Below, piece after piece: positions 1-12,624 of a stretch of DNA of 64,000 nt. Made by a program: the position numbers and the translations under genes. Each line of letters opens with the position of its first letter. Position 1 is the stretch's first letter. This DNA comes from Solen grandis (taxonomy: Eukaryota > Mollusca > Bivalvia > Adapedonta > Solenidae), in contig CM037784.1 in NCBI GenBank assembly GCA_021229015.1, positions 63,623,258 through 63,687,257 of the forward strand, in the 5' to 3' direction. Below the pieces are notes generated by a model that had not been told where the DNA came from, did no database searches, and saw nothing but the letters and a program-made list of their open reading frames with translations.

Positions 1-854
1 TCTTCTTACGTTTTTTTATCACATTAAGGGATTTAGGGTATGTTTAGTTTTACACATATTTTGAAAGTAAATGTTAATCTAAATCTAAAAACAATATGTT
101 GCTGATTGTTGCAAAAATAAAGAGCAGAAAAGTCTATGATTGTGTTGTCTTTTCATTGTTCATATGCCAGTTGTGTAGAACTTGAGATCAGAAATATCTC
201 TGTGAATGGTGGACCTGATACCTCATAAAGACCTTTAAGCAATGTAAAAGTGGATTTGAAAAAAAAATGCAGGTCTTTAAACAAACTTGTTATCGTTGAA
301 CAAAAAAAGAAACGTAACCAGTAGTAAGTTGCTGTTGAGAAATTTGTTGTAAAAGAACTGTTTGTTTGCTTGGATGAAATAATCACACACGCAATGAAAT
401 ATCAGTGGCGCCTTAGCGATATACAGGTATAGGCCATCCATTCTATAGTGCAACGAATGACCCCTGGAAGTATCTGAGGTCGATAGCTTGGTGTGACAAT
501 TAGTAAGTTACAAGGATTTGTATCGGAATTCAAACTTTCTATATGAATCATTGTATCACCACTAAATGACCGAAACCTGCATATCCACCATCCCAATACA
601 CCTACGAGCCACCTTTGCATCAAAAGAAACTATATTCCTCCGCATGTTAAAGTGACAGTTACGTAACTTCATAGAGAATTTAGTTTTTTGTGCTTTTATG
701 TCGCATACTATTATTGTGTCCCCAAATTATTTTTTTTACTCAAAATCGAGTTTTCAACACTTAAGCTGAACCTCAGCATACCTGTTTTGTAGAATTTTGT
801 TCAATCGTTTAATTGAGAGGTTATAAATAAAGAGAAACGGGGCTCATAATGTAA
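1..854. other. No supported gene
   Basis: AT-rich sequence without a convincing gene. A minus-strand open frame at 402-623 has a slightly more balanced base composition and could be a terminal exon, but it has no domain, no homologue that I recognise and no clear acceptor site, so I do not call it. Confidence 0.5.
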
Positions 855-1076
855 GTACTACGTCACACACAGTTAAAATGGGACCTGGTAGAGTTATAGT
901 TCTTGGTCACTGTATTTTCTCCCATTGACCTCTATTCATATACAAAGTTTCATATGCATATCACATGTTATAAGAAAATTATGGCCCGGACAAGAAATTG
1001 TTAACGCGGATGCAGACGCAGACGAAGCGGTTACCGCAACAGCTCGGATTATTCTATGAATAATCGAGCTAAAAGG
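855..1076 (+). repeat. Dispersed bivalve-type repeat
   Basis: The stretch runs from a 'gttcttggtcactgta' block through 'tatggcccggacaag' to a paired 'ggattattctatgaataatc' end. The same 'ttggtcactg' block recurs three times at 35125-35530. I recognise the general pattern as a common dispersed repeat of bivalve genomes, but the family name is not certain. Confidence 0.5.
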
Positions 1077-1208
1077 CTTTTGTTGCTGAGATGGAGAAAG
1101 GGTGGAGATAGGTAAAAAACACTTACTATATAAACTGAAATCCAGATTTATTTGCTTTGTTGTTATAATTAAATATAACACTGTCAAGTGAAATGTCATT
1201 GACAAAAC

Positions 1209-1214
1209 TTTATT
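1209..1214 (-). terminator. Poly(A) signal of VWC gene copy A
   Basis: AATAAA on the minus strand, about 105 nt after the stop codon at 1317. Copy B has the same signal at the same relative position (8888-8893). Confidence 0.6.
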
Positions 1215-1316
1215 ACGTGTTTACTGGCATTTAAGCTTTCTATATGACATTGAAATACACTATATTACTAAAGAGTAGATTAGATACTAAATACTATGAA
1301 AAAATATAGTCGACTT

Positions 1317-1498
1317 TTATTTTCCTCCTGGACCTACAATAGGATCGACATGTACCACAGGTGCTCGAACAGCGCAGATGGCCTGGAGGCCACCGAAACC
1401 GAAGCTATGGGTATCGCAACTACAGACCGTGTTTGGGTCTGGGCTATATGTTTCTCCCTTCTTGATGATGGTCCCATCCTTGTGTCTGCAATTCTGGC
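1317..1498 (-). CDS. Secreted VWC-domain protein, copy A, exon 2
   Basis: This is the second coding exon of the gene starting at 3283. On the minus strand the acceptor is 'tttttcag' followed by GC, which completes the Gly codon left open by exon 1. The 60-odd residues include NCRHKDG, KKGETYSPDPNT and CSCD, then LQAICAV. This is the pattern of the first half of a second VWC-like module (C..DG, GE.Y, C.C, C), and it ends in a Gly-Pro-rich tail and TAA. With exon 1 the spliced frame is 453 nt, or 150 residues. The equivalent exon in copy B is 6 nt longer (two extra residues, VD). No function is known to me beyond a likely extracellular, possibly growth-factor-binding or defence role, which is inference from the VWC family. 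Confidence 0.8.
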
Positions 1499-2817
1499 CT
1501 GAAAAATAGTCAAAATCGATATCTAAATATCACCTATTTGAAATCAAGCACGCTGTTCACCTCGGTACTTTCTTCCGATCATAACTTGTCAGAAATGGTC
1601 GATTAGAAACTTCTGTGAAGCCAGCTTGCTTAATCGCTTTAATTAAATGTGAGTTTGAGTTAGAACTTGATTGAATCTGTCTTGATGACCCCTTGATAAC
1701 AGCGTTGTAATAGTATTGTTAAAGGCGTGATGAGGTTGCACGCTTCTTGATCCATAAAGAAAAAAATGTCTTCCATTCGGCTGGAATGATGTCTAGGTCT
1801 TGTTTAAACAAGCAGGTTCTTAGCTGCCTGTACGCCTCAAAATCCGGACATGCACATTATTTTCACAATTACAATTTTCTTCAAATCAGTAATTAATAAA
1901 GTACATGTATTTTTTCTGTATGCACATGAACAGTTTGTTAAACAGCGCATTTAAAAACAGTATCAATAGCAGGACACTCTATGCCTAAACTCCATGTTTC
2001 ATCCACTGATACGGTAACATGTGACTTACGGTTAAATGACGTTGAAACCCGTGACGAGATTTGCTGAAAATGGACTTTGTTTAAGATAACGGCAGTTTTT
2101 CGTGGAAAACTAAAATAATGTTTCAGTATTTTTATAAGGTACAGGATTGAAAGGCACCAGAATTTACCATTTGCATTCTTCTAGGGATTCAAAAATTATC
2201 TGGAGAGATTGGACCCCGCCGCTCAATTCCCAGTGCGGACTTGCACATCGTTTTCTGTTCAGCTACACGCCTGACAAGCAACATAGGCTATTGTGCTGAC
2301 CTTTTTAGAGAATTAGGTTTATACAGTACTGAAGATAAGATGTAAGATTATAAATCTAAAGGTCGTTTCTTTATATCTGTTCTAAGATATGAAGAAAAAC
2401 ACAAACTTCTTAACCCTGAACCAGTAAGTTTTTGTTGATTTTTTTTCATACGAACTGATATTTAGATTAGATAAGCAGTTTCAATATTTTAAGATACAAT
2501 ATACTTTGTGTACGGATGCAAAATAAACCAAATTGCTTTAATTCCAAATTATTTATCAGACATACATGTTTTGCAACAGTAAAATAAAGCATGACAATTA
2601 ATTATAGGTGCGTAAACAAATCGGAGTTATTTATTAATCTAGGCAAGTTGTACACATATTCAATTTTGATTCTAATGTTTTGTTATCCTCATAGTTTGTT
2701 GTTGCCATATGTCGAAACTCCCTACAATTATAGTTCAAACTTCTGACAAAATAAATTTAGTTTAATTATTTAAAAAAATGTAACAAAATCACATCAAAGA
2801 CAGTGATCTTAAAGGAA

Positions 2818-2863
<46 letters not shown>

Positions 2864-3012
2864 CCTGCTAACAGACCGTTAGCAAGGTACACTAAAACCA
2901 TAAGTTAGATGTTAATCTACCTATGTGCATAAGAGAAGAAAATATGAATATCATGTAAAAAATTGCATCAAAGTTCTAAGTACATTCGTCGAAGAAAACA
3001 TACTGGACTTAC
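1499..3012 (-). other. Intron of VWC gene copy A
   Basis: A 1.5-kb intron bounded by GTAAGT (at 3012) and AG (at 1499-1500) on the minus strand. It aligns in blocks with the intron of copy B (9182-9256 and 15209-16300). Nothing coding is seen. It contains the (AT)n tract listed separately. Confidence 0.7.
2821..2860. repeat. (AT)n microsatellite
   Basis: Forty bases of pure AT repeat inside the intron of copy A. Absent at the matching place in copy B. Confidence 0.95.
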
Positions 3013-3283
3013 CATTTGGACAAACTGGACAACATTTTGTGGGATCATGCACAGCATCAACACAAAGCGTGAAAAAACAGTCGGTAATAGCACATGCCGG
3101 ATGCCCAGACGCTGTGCAGAAACAGTGCTCACAGGGTGACGGCTGAAAGCTTTCCCCGACATGGTAAAAATTCCCGTCACTATAGCAACCTGCAGGGAGA
3201 GTCGCCGTGACCGGAACCAGGGTACTTGCATCGGCAAACACCGCCGACATGGCCACAATTAAAGCGTATAATTTCATGTCCAT
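3013..3283 (-). CDS. Secreted VWC-domain protein, copy A, exon 1
   Basis: First exon of a two-exon gene (with 1317-1498). Residues 1-20 (MDMKLYALIVAMSAVFADAS) form a typical secretory signal peptide. Residues from about 33 on form a VWC domain with ten cysteines in the family order: C, C-x2-C-x-C (CEHCFC), C, C, C, then CCPVC. The domain ends exactly at the donor AATG|GTAAGT, phase 1. VWC modules are extracellular and often bind BMP-type ligands; small single-VWC proteins also serve in invertebrate immunity. Which applies here cannot be told. The start is chosen because it gives the signal peptide and lies 45 nt below a TATA box. An alternative frame of similar length on the same strand is a shadow. 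Confidence 0.88.
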
Positions 3284-3327
3284 GGCTCTTCAATGATATC
3301 TTACAGTAAGTATGAAACTTCAGAACT

Positions 3328-3334
3328 CTTTATA
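3328..3334 (-). promoter_or_regulatory. TATA box of VWC gene copy A
   Basis: TATAAAG on the minus strand, 45 nt before the start codon. This places the transcription start near 3303. The surrounding 100 bases are conserved in copy B. Confidence 0.6.
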
Positions 3335-3640
3335 AAGACACATCTTGTAATGCGATAACATAGATAAGGCACATTTATAGAGGATTGTCTGAAAACTGGG
3401 CAATCGGAAATATTCGGTAAATACATTAAAGTTTCTTGTTTACAAATACGTTACAGTTGTTTAGGATGTTCCAGCAAGAAATCACCTGCACCGTTTTTTC
3501 CATAAAACGGCACTATTTTTTCCTCCTCCATAATTAACATTAAAGATTTCCTCTTTAAAAAGATTTTTCTCTTCAACGGCTACATTTTCTTGGTACAAAT
3601 GGTAAGTTTCATCTCCCTACAACGTCTACAGACCGATAAA

Positions 3641-5800
3641 GCTTTCGCCAAAGCGTTTGATTCAATTGACAGGAATCTGCTGTGGCAGAAGCTATCCAAT
3701 ATAGGCATGTCTACCAAAATGCTCTTGGCAGTGAGGTCATTATACAATAATACAGCTTCATGTGTGCGTGTAAATGGCTACCTTTCTGAGTGGTTTAATG
3801 TAAATACTGGTGTCCGTCAAGGCTGTTCTTTGTCTACAATACTGTTTAACTTATACATAAATGATTTAGCTGTATCAATTAAAAGTTTAAAAAAAGGTGT
3901 TAATGTTGAGAATGGTAAAATATGTATACTTCTATACGCTGATGACATTGTGCTGATTGCAGAAAATGAGTATGATTTACAACACATGTTGGTGTAACCT
4001 GAATGGTATGTGTGTAAATGCTGATAAAAGTAATGTACATTTTAGACAGTATTCTGTACGGAGATCAGACTTTGTTTTTAAATGTGGTAATTATGCCATA
4101 AGTTATTCTGATAGATATATGTACTTGAGTCTTATGTTATCAGAACATTTAAACTATAATATCACTGCAAAATTTGTTTCACAAAGTGCTGGACGTGCCC
4201 TAGGACTCCTCATTGCCAAGTTCAAAAACTGTGGAGGTCTTCCATATGACGTTTACACAACGCTCTATAACTCCTGTGTTGTACCTGTAATAACATATGG
4301 GGCTCCAATCTGGGGGGTAAAGCAATATTCGTGTATCAACGCTATTCATCACCGTGCAATGAGATTTTTCCTGGGTACAGGAAAATATACACCTAATGCA
4401 GCAGTACAGGGGGGAAATGGGTTGGAAGCCCATCTTCATTGAACAATGGAAGTCTATCTGTAACCATTGGTTTCGTTGTCTGCATCAAAATGATTCCAGA
4501 ATTAATAAGATTATTTTCATTTGGGCACTGGATAAAGGTAATGCTAAATGTAGAAGCTGGCCTTTTGTTGTTAAAGAGTATCTGATCAGAAATGATTTAC
4601 ATCTGTATATTGCTTTGCCTTTTTCCAGACAAAAACTGCAAGAAGACATGTCAAATGTTATTATGGATAATATCTTACAGAGTGGAATGTTAACTTACAA
4701 AGAACTGAAAGTGTACGTGGCAGTGGGCGTAATAAACTGAGAACTTACAGAACATTTAAACAGCCGAGCATTATTGTAAAATAAATTTACCATTTCCACA
4801 CAGATCAGCTTTTGTAAAGTTTAGATGTGGAGTAACTCCACTTAGGTTGGAAACAGGACGTTATGAAAATTTACAGGAATATGATAGGCTATGTCCACTA
4901 TGTTTATCTGCTGTAGAATGTGAATCACATGTTTTTTTAAAATGTCCAACCTATTTAGAAGAAAGAAGGGTCTTATTTGATAAAGCTATAAGTATTAACA
5001 ATACCTTCATAACAATGACTGATGCTGAGAAAATTATGTTTTTATTTACCCACCCGGATATGATTAGAACTGTAGCAAAAACCTGTAGTAATATTCTTAA
5101 AGTTAGAAATAACACTTTATACTGTAAATCGTTAAATAAATATTATTATTTTAATAGCAATTTTAACATAAATTTGCTTTTTATGATAGGTTTATAGTGT
5201 CTTATAGAATGTTATAAATATAGTTTTACAGATACGTAAGGAAAGTTCTGCTAAATCAGTTCAAATTTGCTACACAATATTTTAACCTATTTCTTACTTG
5301 AGAACATCCAGTGAACATTCTCAAAATTTAACAGATTTATTTTATTATTATTATTTTACTATTCATTTAGACACTTTCACGCTGAACTTGTCTTGGTTAG
5401 CAGCACTTACCTGCTTTTATATTTGAAGTGAGATGGGTAATACAAATGACATGGCATAATGTTTGTATGGTGAAATCACTTTTCACATACATGAGCACAT
5501 ACATACAGATTAACATAATCATTATCATGCACTTAATCACCTGCAAACTTCCAAACTCAGCTATATACTCACTGACACACAGTTGCATATTCACCTCATA
5601 CTCATTTGGCTTTATTACTTTATTACTTTTTAGAGATACGTATGTTGGCACATGTGTTTTAAGTTTTATTATATTTGTCTCTTATAACCTCATAGAGTGG
5701 CTCTGCATATGTACTTTGTAAATATGTATTATGTTTTAGTGTAATGATGTATGCACTGATGAGACATAAATAAACTATAAATATATATAATATATATACA
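3641..5800 (+). mobile_element. 5'-truncated, decayed non-LTR retrotransposon (LINE)
   Basis: The element begins abruptly inside the reverse transcriptase. Readable in order are AFDSIDRNLLWQKL (motif A region), GVRQGCSLS, LLYADDIVLIAE (catalytic YADD), an alpha-helical thumb/connection region, and a C-terminal zinc knuckle CPLCLSAVECESHVFLKCP (C-x2-C...H-x4-C). The coding frame changes at about 3990, 4400 and 4800, so the element is dead. About 600 bp of 3' UTR ends in a TATA-rich tail. The empty site is preserved in duplication unit 2 near 16965 ('cagataaac'), so insertion came after the duplication. CR1/L2/Jockey-like by its RT and zinc knuckle; the clade is not resolved. Confidence 0.85.
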
Positions 5801-6066
5801 CAAAATTATCCATCTGTGTAAATTTTATGACAGCTTTTGTATGTAATGAACTGTCAAAATATTTTTACAAAGTTTCTCAATTAGGCTGTGTTATATCAAC
5901 TATTTGACACCTGTTTTAGTCAATGATAGATACATTTTACACATTTTGATATATAGTACATGTCGGATTTGAATACCAGGGGTTATGTGGGAAAAATCAT
6001 CATTAATTATTGAATGTTAAAATAAGTTTGTAGATGGACAAATATATTAATGAGAGGAACATACAT

Positions 6067-6103
<37 letters not shown>

Positions 6104-8461
6104 TTTGATTATATTTAATTAAGCTCTCTTTTCACAAATGATGTATTTTTATTCTGTTGAATAGAAGGGTAATATTTCCCAAATTCAATACAAGACAGAT
6201 GTTTAGAGTATATTATCCTCCTTACAAATAACAACCACTTGAGAAGGAAATTTGAAGACATTTTTATATTCCTCGGCAGGCATATTGACATCGTCTTTCT
6301 CTCCATTTTCAAATATACTACCCGTAAATATGTAATAAAAATACCCCTCGGAAACATAAATCGGAAGTAGTTGACATGAAATGGGGAAATTTGAAAACGT
6401 TACACCTAACGACGATTTGATGTAATTTTCAGTGAAAGAGGATTAAATGACATGCAAAGTTCAGAGTTGTTCAAAAGGTTGCCCTAGTTGAAGATTCCCT
6501 CACCTTAAATATTGAAGGTCTAAACTTTTGATTATCGGTGCATAAATTCAAAAAAGTAAGTCAGTAAAAATATATATATATATATTTATATATAATTATC
6601 TGTTGTACGAGACGTATATGTGTAAATCTTTAAGAATTTTCCATTCGAATAATTCAAAATTAATAAAATGGAGAAAAAAGATATTGCATATTTTGACGAT
6701 GTAAGGGTGAAAACAAATTCATTTTGAGATTTGGAAGAGTATACGAAGCAGACTATACATAAATGATCTTGTTTTCTTGAGCATAGTCGGGAAATGAGAT
6801 ATTATTTCATATCATGTTTTAAAGTTTGAGATTGTACGAGTATATTAGTATTGTACGGTGTCTTGCACTTGTCATTGTAATGTTCCCTGTCTATTTATTT
6901 ATCATGTGCTTGTATCTAGTGGTTTATGTATTTGTGTGATTATTATATCCTCATCATGAAATATAATTATTAATATTCCTTTTTCCTCGTTTATCATACT
7001 CTGATCATACTCTGATGATATTGATTTATTCATTTGAATGTTTTCTTTTTCCAATGATAGTTCTAGCTTCTGTAACTGTAAGTAAAGTATGCAGAATTGT
7101 TAGAATTAAATAAAAACTGCTGCGAATTCTTTGACGAAATAATTTGATTTTAACTATATGTTTGTTTTACATCTATCAATACCAATCTAGAGACGCATGG
7201 TCACCCAATGCAACAATCCGGGGTGTAAGAAAAATGCGTGGTTTTCCCCATCACGGGCAATAGCGTCACGAACAGTATTTACATTACATTTAGCATTTCA
7301 AACCCTGTATTAAGGTTTTCTACTTTTATTTTTATGAAAAAACAAAACAAAAATAAAAAAACAAAAACAAAAAAACAAACAAACAAACAAATGTCTAATA
7401 CAGGGAATTATTTTCAGTTGCATCTATTTTATTTTATTAATTATGATTGAAATACAACCAGTATAACAGAAAAGCAACACATCATCATGCAGGTACTTTT
7501 CTATTTTACATTTTATTTCTTGACTTTTTTAATTCATAAGGTATCATTTTGATGGTAATGATATGTTCTCTAATAAGAAAAGAATACTTTCATATATCTA
7601 CGATAGAAATGGAGTTATTTTAAAAAGTGACTTTGCGAGAACTGGACTAGTTTTGCGTATTTTTGTGAGTTTTAGACTAGTTGCCAATCTTTTGTTTAAT
7701 ATATTTGGGCATTAATTTTAATATACACTGATAGGATTGTAAATTGGTCAAAGAAGAAAGATATCTATACTTGAAAAAGAAGGAAAATATTGTGAAATGC
7801 ACATCAATATCTCTGTCAAGCCTGAAAGAGGAAAACCTTCCTCTAAAATCGCGCTGTCACAAGGCAAATTATAACAGTATATTTTATACTTAACATGTTT
7901 AATGTTTAATAACTTACAGATATCAATAATTAAGTGTGTGTTATAGTTTGATACATATTTTTTTCATTTAAAATTGCTTTTGACTATTTATTCTGTAGAC
8001 GTTTTTACATAGCTTGATGTTAATTTTTTAATTCACCTTTTGTAACACTGTAATTTCTTTTTCCCTTAGATATTCTTAATCTGGTTTTCCTAACAGTTTT
8101 CTATATTTGATTATATGATTGTATTTGTGACACGTTTTTAAGAACCAGCCGCTTATGCTTTAATTATCTGCTTAGTTATCCGTATCACTTAGAGCATGTT
8201 TCGGTTGCTTTGGACATACGGAACCGCGTGTGAAACATCGGAAGGAAATATAAGAATATTGTGTATTTGTAACATTAAGTTTAACAAAATAAAGAAGGTA
8301 ATATTAAACTGTCTACAATCTTCGCTTATTTCCCACTGCGAAGGAGAAGAATGAAAGAAGAGAAACAAAGAGAGATAACGTAAAGTAACAGCGGGTGAAA
8401 GATAAATCCTGTTACAGCGCAATAAAATGCAAAAATATCTGTTATAAATATCAAGATCTAG
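5801..8461. other. Non-coding part of duplication unit 1
   Basis: No gene is seen. It aligns in blocks with 16980-18400 (for example 'tatctctgtcag/aagcctgaaa' near 7810 and 18310). It contains a (CA)n tract at 6071-6102 and a short (AT)n near 6572, plus A-rich stretches at 7340-7390. Confidence 0.6.
6071..6102. repeat. (CA)n microsatellite
   Basis: About 16 uninterrupted CA units. Confidence 0.95.
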
Positions 8462-8636
8462 TCGCTTTTAGACTGAGTGGCTATAGACACAGACGTAATA
8501 CTTAAAACTAAGCCCCACACCTCTGTGGGTTCGTGCCCCAGTAGAGTCATTAAGGTCTGTCTTTCAGAGGTCTTGAGGTATGTCGGCGGGTCTTCCTTCC
8601 TCTGTTATTAGCTGGATAGCAAAAATTTGAATAAGT
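8462..8636 (+). repeat. tRNA-derived SINE, degraded
   Basis: It contains a B-box-like block (GTGGGTTCGTGCCCC) and the downstream SINE body 'ttccttcctctgttattagctggat', which resembles the SINE at 39598. Its first half is also present at the right end of duplication unit 2 (about 18400-18471), where it is cut off. Confidence 0.55.
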
Positions 8637-8745
8637 CTGCATTGAAAATGTTGATCAAATTACACCATTTAGTATTTTGTATAGATGTTAAATTACACTC
8701 ATTGTTTACATTTTGCATTGGCGGGTATTCCCGAAGATAAAAAAC
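8637..8745. repeat. Dispersed repeat, inverted copy of 27330-27440
   Basis: Blocks such as 'attgtttacattttgcattg' and 'gcattgaaaatgttgatcaa' recur in reverse complement inside the TIR transposon at 26483-28519. Confidence 0.6.
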
Positions 8746-8887
8746 ATGCATTACTTTTTGAAGAATAATAGACTTTTAAAAAAATAGTTGGAACCACACT
8801 TAATAGAACATAGGTTAAATACTGTAACTTTTAATTAGCTTTTTCAATATGCAATAATATTTTAATCAATAATTTCTTTTTTGTTTG

Positions 8888-8893
8888 TTTATT
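8888..8893 (-). terminator. Poly(A) signal of VWC gene copy B
   Basis: AATAAA on the minus strand about 100 nt beyond the stop codon at 8994, matching copy A. Confidence 0.5.
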
Positions 8894-8993
8894 ATATTCT
8901 CCATATTCACTTTCTTTACAGGTTAACAGTGTTGTACATACGAATATATATCAAATACACCAAATTACTAAAGTGTCGACCAGACGTCGACTT

Positions 8994-9181
8994 TTATTTT
9001 CCTCCAGGACCCACAATTGGATCGACATGTACCACGGGGTCGACAGCTCGAACAGCACAGATGGCCTGAAGAGCACCGAAACTGAAGCTATGCGTATCGC
9101 AGGTACAGAACGTGTTTGGGTCTGGGCTATATGTTTCTCCCTTCTTGATAATGGTCCCATCCTTGTGTCTGCAATTCTCGC
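8994..9181 (-). pseudogene. VWC gene copy B, exon 2
   Basis: This matches exon 2 of copy A throughout, with the same acceptor ('tttttcag' then GC), the same cysteines and the same TAA. It differs by a 6-nt in-frame insertion (VD) and scattered substitutions, for example CTCD for CSCD. The exon itself is intact. It is called pseudogene because its partner exon at 16301-16569 is frameshifted. The intervening intron is about 7.1 kb, swollen by the element at 9257-15208. Confidence 0.65.
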
Positions 9182-10223
9182 CTGAAAAATAGTCAAAATT
9201 GATATCTAACCAGCATCTATTTGAAATCAAGCATTCGGTTCACCTTGGTACTTCCTTTCGTAAAAGAAGTAAGTTTCGAGTTATAAAATGTGATTACTGA
9301 GTCAGAAAATATAAGTTTCTAGTAATAAGTTTTTTTTTTAGTTACATGACAAAACAGTGAGTTTCGAAACAGAAACGGTGAGTTTCGAGTTAGAAAAAGT
9401 GAGTTTAGAGTAAGAACATATAGCAACAAGCTAGTGACGCGATATATGACAGAGACCAGAGAAAACTTTTACAGTATTGTCATTTGAAAATATATAATTT
9501 TATTTCCGTACTGGGGTGAGAGCATCATCCGTGATTTGTTTGGTTTTTATTTCCTTTCTTTTGTAAATTTAAGTTTGCATGTATGAACAGGTGTCCATCT
9601 GATACAAACACAAGTGTTTACGTCAATGGACCTTAAACGAGGTTAACTAATGTTGCTATGAAGAAACATTTTGCGTCGATTTCTTTTTTATTCAAATTAC
9701 CAACTTAATGATAATCTTTAAAGACATATAGTCTTATTTAATCAGTTTTAATCAAAATATGAATTATTACTACGATCATTCAGCCTAAATAGTACTGTTC
9801 CATGATGGGAAATCTAGAACCACAGTTACTGAACTCATTGATTTTCTCCGTTGTACTATTTATTGCAATAAATGTAACATAGTTATACTAAGATTATGTT
9901 AAGGAATCTGCCACGAATCGCCTTCTTTATAGGAGTGGGTGAAGGATTTACAGTGGTGGGGTGCAAATGATAATGACACACCCTTTCTTGGGTGCATTCG
10001 GGTGGAAGTATATTCAAAGAAAGAAAGGTTAACTGTCAATTTATTTTATTCAAAAATTAATCAATCTCTGTGCTGTGCATATAACCAGAGTTTGGACTTT
10101 AAATGCATATAATTTTACCACAAGGGCAAAACACCTAGACTCCGACCTGTAAATGGTCGGTCTGAAAAAGGTGCTACAAATTAAAGTATATAAACAACTT
10201 GTAAGATTAAACAGAAATTTACC

Positions 10224-10265
10224 ACTTCCGGTGGCCGAGTGGTTAAAGCATCCGCGACATATCAC
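10224..10265 (+). repeat. SINE head fragment
   Basis: 'ggtggccgagtggttaaagc' is an A-box of tRNA-Leu/Ser type. No B-box follows, so this is a truncated SINE rather than a tRNA gene. Confidence 0.5.
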
Positions 10266-10659
10266 AATCGTAAAAAATGGTACTGGTATATAGCTCCCTT
10301 GCTTGACGCTCAGCATAGCACTATATCTGTTCTCCAAATGACTAAGATGTTAAACTCAAAAAACAAATATAAACAGAAATTTAATGAATACCCTTGTTGT
10401 AAGCCCAACATTGTTAAAGAAAAACAACTGCTGTAAATTTATAAAATACAAAAATATATTAATCCATTTTAAGTATTCAAAATTTGTGACCTGACTCTCT
10501 ATAGAGAACGTAATAGACTTTGAAAATGTGTTGAATTTATTGTTTTACATGATTTACATGAATAATTTCTTTCTTATATTCGTTCAAGGCCAATCTGCCG
10601 AACTCAACATAACAACTTACAAGACCTTATGATATTATGGACTTTTTCAGCCTTTTTTA

Positions 10660-10965
10660 ATCAAAAGAAGGTCACAGGTCAAGGTCAACTTTATGATGAA
10701 GAGGTCCATCTACAAATATTGAAGTAATCCTTGAAGCACATAAAAGTCATCGCTGATTAATTAAAAGGTAAACCTGTCAATACACTGCTTTTTCATCAAA
10801 GTAGGTCAATGGTCAAGGTCACAAGGGAAACTGCATAGTGTAAATGTCCATCTTGCAACTGTCCAAATATTAAAGCAATGCAATGAATAACATAAAAGTT
10901 AAGGTCAACCTGAGCGGACGCCCGGCGGCGCCCGCCCGGACATCATCAATTTATAGGACGGAATT
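10660..10965. repeat. Tandem 'gtcaaggtca' repeat with GC-rich end
   Basis: Two imperfect units of about 130 bp, each with 'aggtcaaggtca', 'aaatgtccatcttgcaact' and 'cataaaagt'. They are followed by a short GC-rich block ('cgcccggcggcgcccgccc') unlike its surroundings. This is a dispersed repeat family; nothing coding is seen. Confidence 0.5.
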
Positions 10966-11309
10966 TTTCGTTGAAAAAAAAAAACGCCCAATAACGCACG
11001 CGCACTTTCGCAAGCGCTGATCCCTCGCGACAAGGGCCTCTGTATTTTATTTTATTATTTAATTAAATTATTAAAGACATGATAGATTGTTGTTTAATTA
11101 AGGCCAACCCCTTGTCGCCAAAATCTGGTTTCCACGATCTTTGAGTAACTTTGTGCCACACAGCATTTAATTATAAGCAAATCACGGTTGACACAGGTAC
11201 TCGTTCACGGACACTGCGTTTCCTTTTAAAGAAAACCTATATGTATTTAAAGTGTCCTGAGGCCTCTAAAAGAAAACGTGTTAATCTAAATAAACCTATT
11301 ACCGATATA

Positions 11310-11630
11310 ATTTCAGTTATTATATTGGATATATTAACTTTAGATAAGTAATATTGCTGTACCTAAACATGCGCAAAAAGTCCAGAAAATTTCAAGTGAT
11401 TACGTTATCAAACATGACTTATTCATGTTTTTCGTAAAAGGGCTAATTAATGGAAATCTATTAATCTGAAGAAAGAAATGAAAGTGGTCATTGGGCTGGT
11501 TGAGCAAGATCCGATTGTTTTTTTGCAGGAATGAGTGCCTGCGTTAAATAGTGAAGTGTGATACGTTTTTGAGTAAATGAGTCGCATTTAAGATGAATTA
11601 GTATACTTATACTAGACATATTTATGCAAT
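11310..11630. repeat. Direct repeat, left copy
   Basis: Matches 13945-14215. Shared blocks include 'aagtaatattgc', 'atgcgcaaaaagtccaga', 'ggttgagcaagatccgattg' and 'gatacgtttttgagtaaatg'. The two copies bound 2.3 kb inside the foldback-like element. Confidence 0.7.
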
Positions 11631-12439
11631 ACACTAATAAAAGAGTGGATATTTTACGACAGTTTCAATGAGGGCAAAATTGAACGTTTTTCTTGTGTCA
11701 TTGTAAAGATGTACCTTGTACGGGCGCGTTTTGTGGCTTTGACAAACATAGTAGATCTAGACCAAGAATAATAGTGTTACTCAGATTCAACACAGTAACT
11801 AACACAGTCAGTGCGACAAGACAAAACTTTTATATAACATTTACATTAATAAAAAAATAAATTTGATGATAAATATTCATCAGGTAACTTGTTAAAGCAC
11901 CTGTGGTTTGGGTATCAATCACATTCAGTGTTGGCTATTTTTGATCTCGTTCATTTTATTTGAAGTAAGAATCATGTGCTTCAAGCTTTGAATCAAAGGG
12001 TGTGTCCATGTGGCGTCACTGCATCTACATAATTAAAATACGAAATCTTTCAACGCCCCATTCTGTATTTTCTAAAGCTTGAAATTGAAATGCATTAGAC
12101 CATAGATCTAAGCAAACAGTTTTACCTGCTGTCTTCAGATGCACTGACGACCGTACAGAAACTTTGTTACTTTTGATTGAGAAATAAAGGTAGGTCAATG
12201 ATTAAAGGAAAATATGTTTACTTAGAAATATTGTAGTGGTTGGAACTTCAAGAATGATAAGGATGATCAGGATGATAAAGATCCAAGGTCTCTGAGTGAG
12301 ACAGCTGTTTCATGACTGCAGCCATTGGAGTCATTGGAGCGTAGAGTGATACAAGTCCACGTGGATCAAAGAAATCTTATACCATGTGTTGACAGTCTTG
12401 AATCCTGTGAATTATTTAGGTGGGTGTCTTGTATTCCTT

Positions 12440-12512
12440 TTTACGGCTTTCCGCAAACCTGCGGAAAACGTATAGAGTTTGTAATGTTTATTCTTATTAT
12501 TATTCCTCATTT
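12440..12512 (-). repeat. Single unit of the 42-bp minisatellite family
   Basis: 'ctttccgcaaacctgcgg' followed by 'aaaacgtatagagtttgt' is the reverse complement of the boundary unit found at 43880-43910 and 54385-54410. It shows that the unit exists as a single dispersed element apart from the large array. Confidence 0.65.
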
Positions 12513-12624
12513 TCCAACCAAATCCACGAGTTAATTTAAATATGTTGTCAGCGTCTGAGTAACATGAAAACTATAATAAATCGACAAAAAAGTTCAACTT
12601 TTTAAATTCAATCATTTTCAATAT

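Larger units (their letters stand above)
1250..8535. repeat. Segmental duplication, unit 1
   Basis: This unit carries the intact VWC gene. Its exons, 5' and 3' flanks, parts of the intron and the region 5801-8535 align by eye with 8950-18471. Differences between the units are point changes plus large insertions: a LINE at 3641-5800 here, and a roughly 6-kb element at 9257-15208 in unit 2. The two units lie head to tail. Confidence 0.75.

Noticed and set aside
2951..3258. Alternative long frame over the VWC exon
   Set aside because: Shadow frame; the signal peptide, cysteine pattern and splice phase all fit the other frame.
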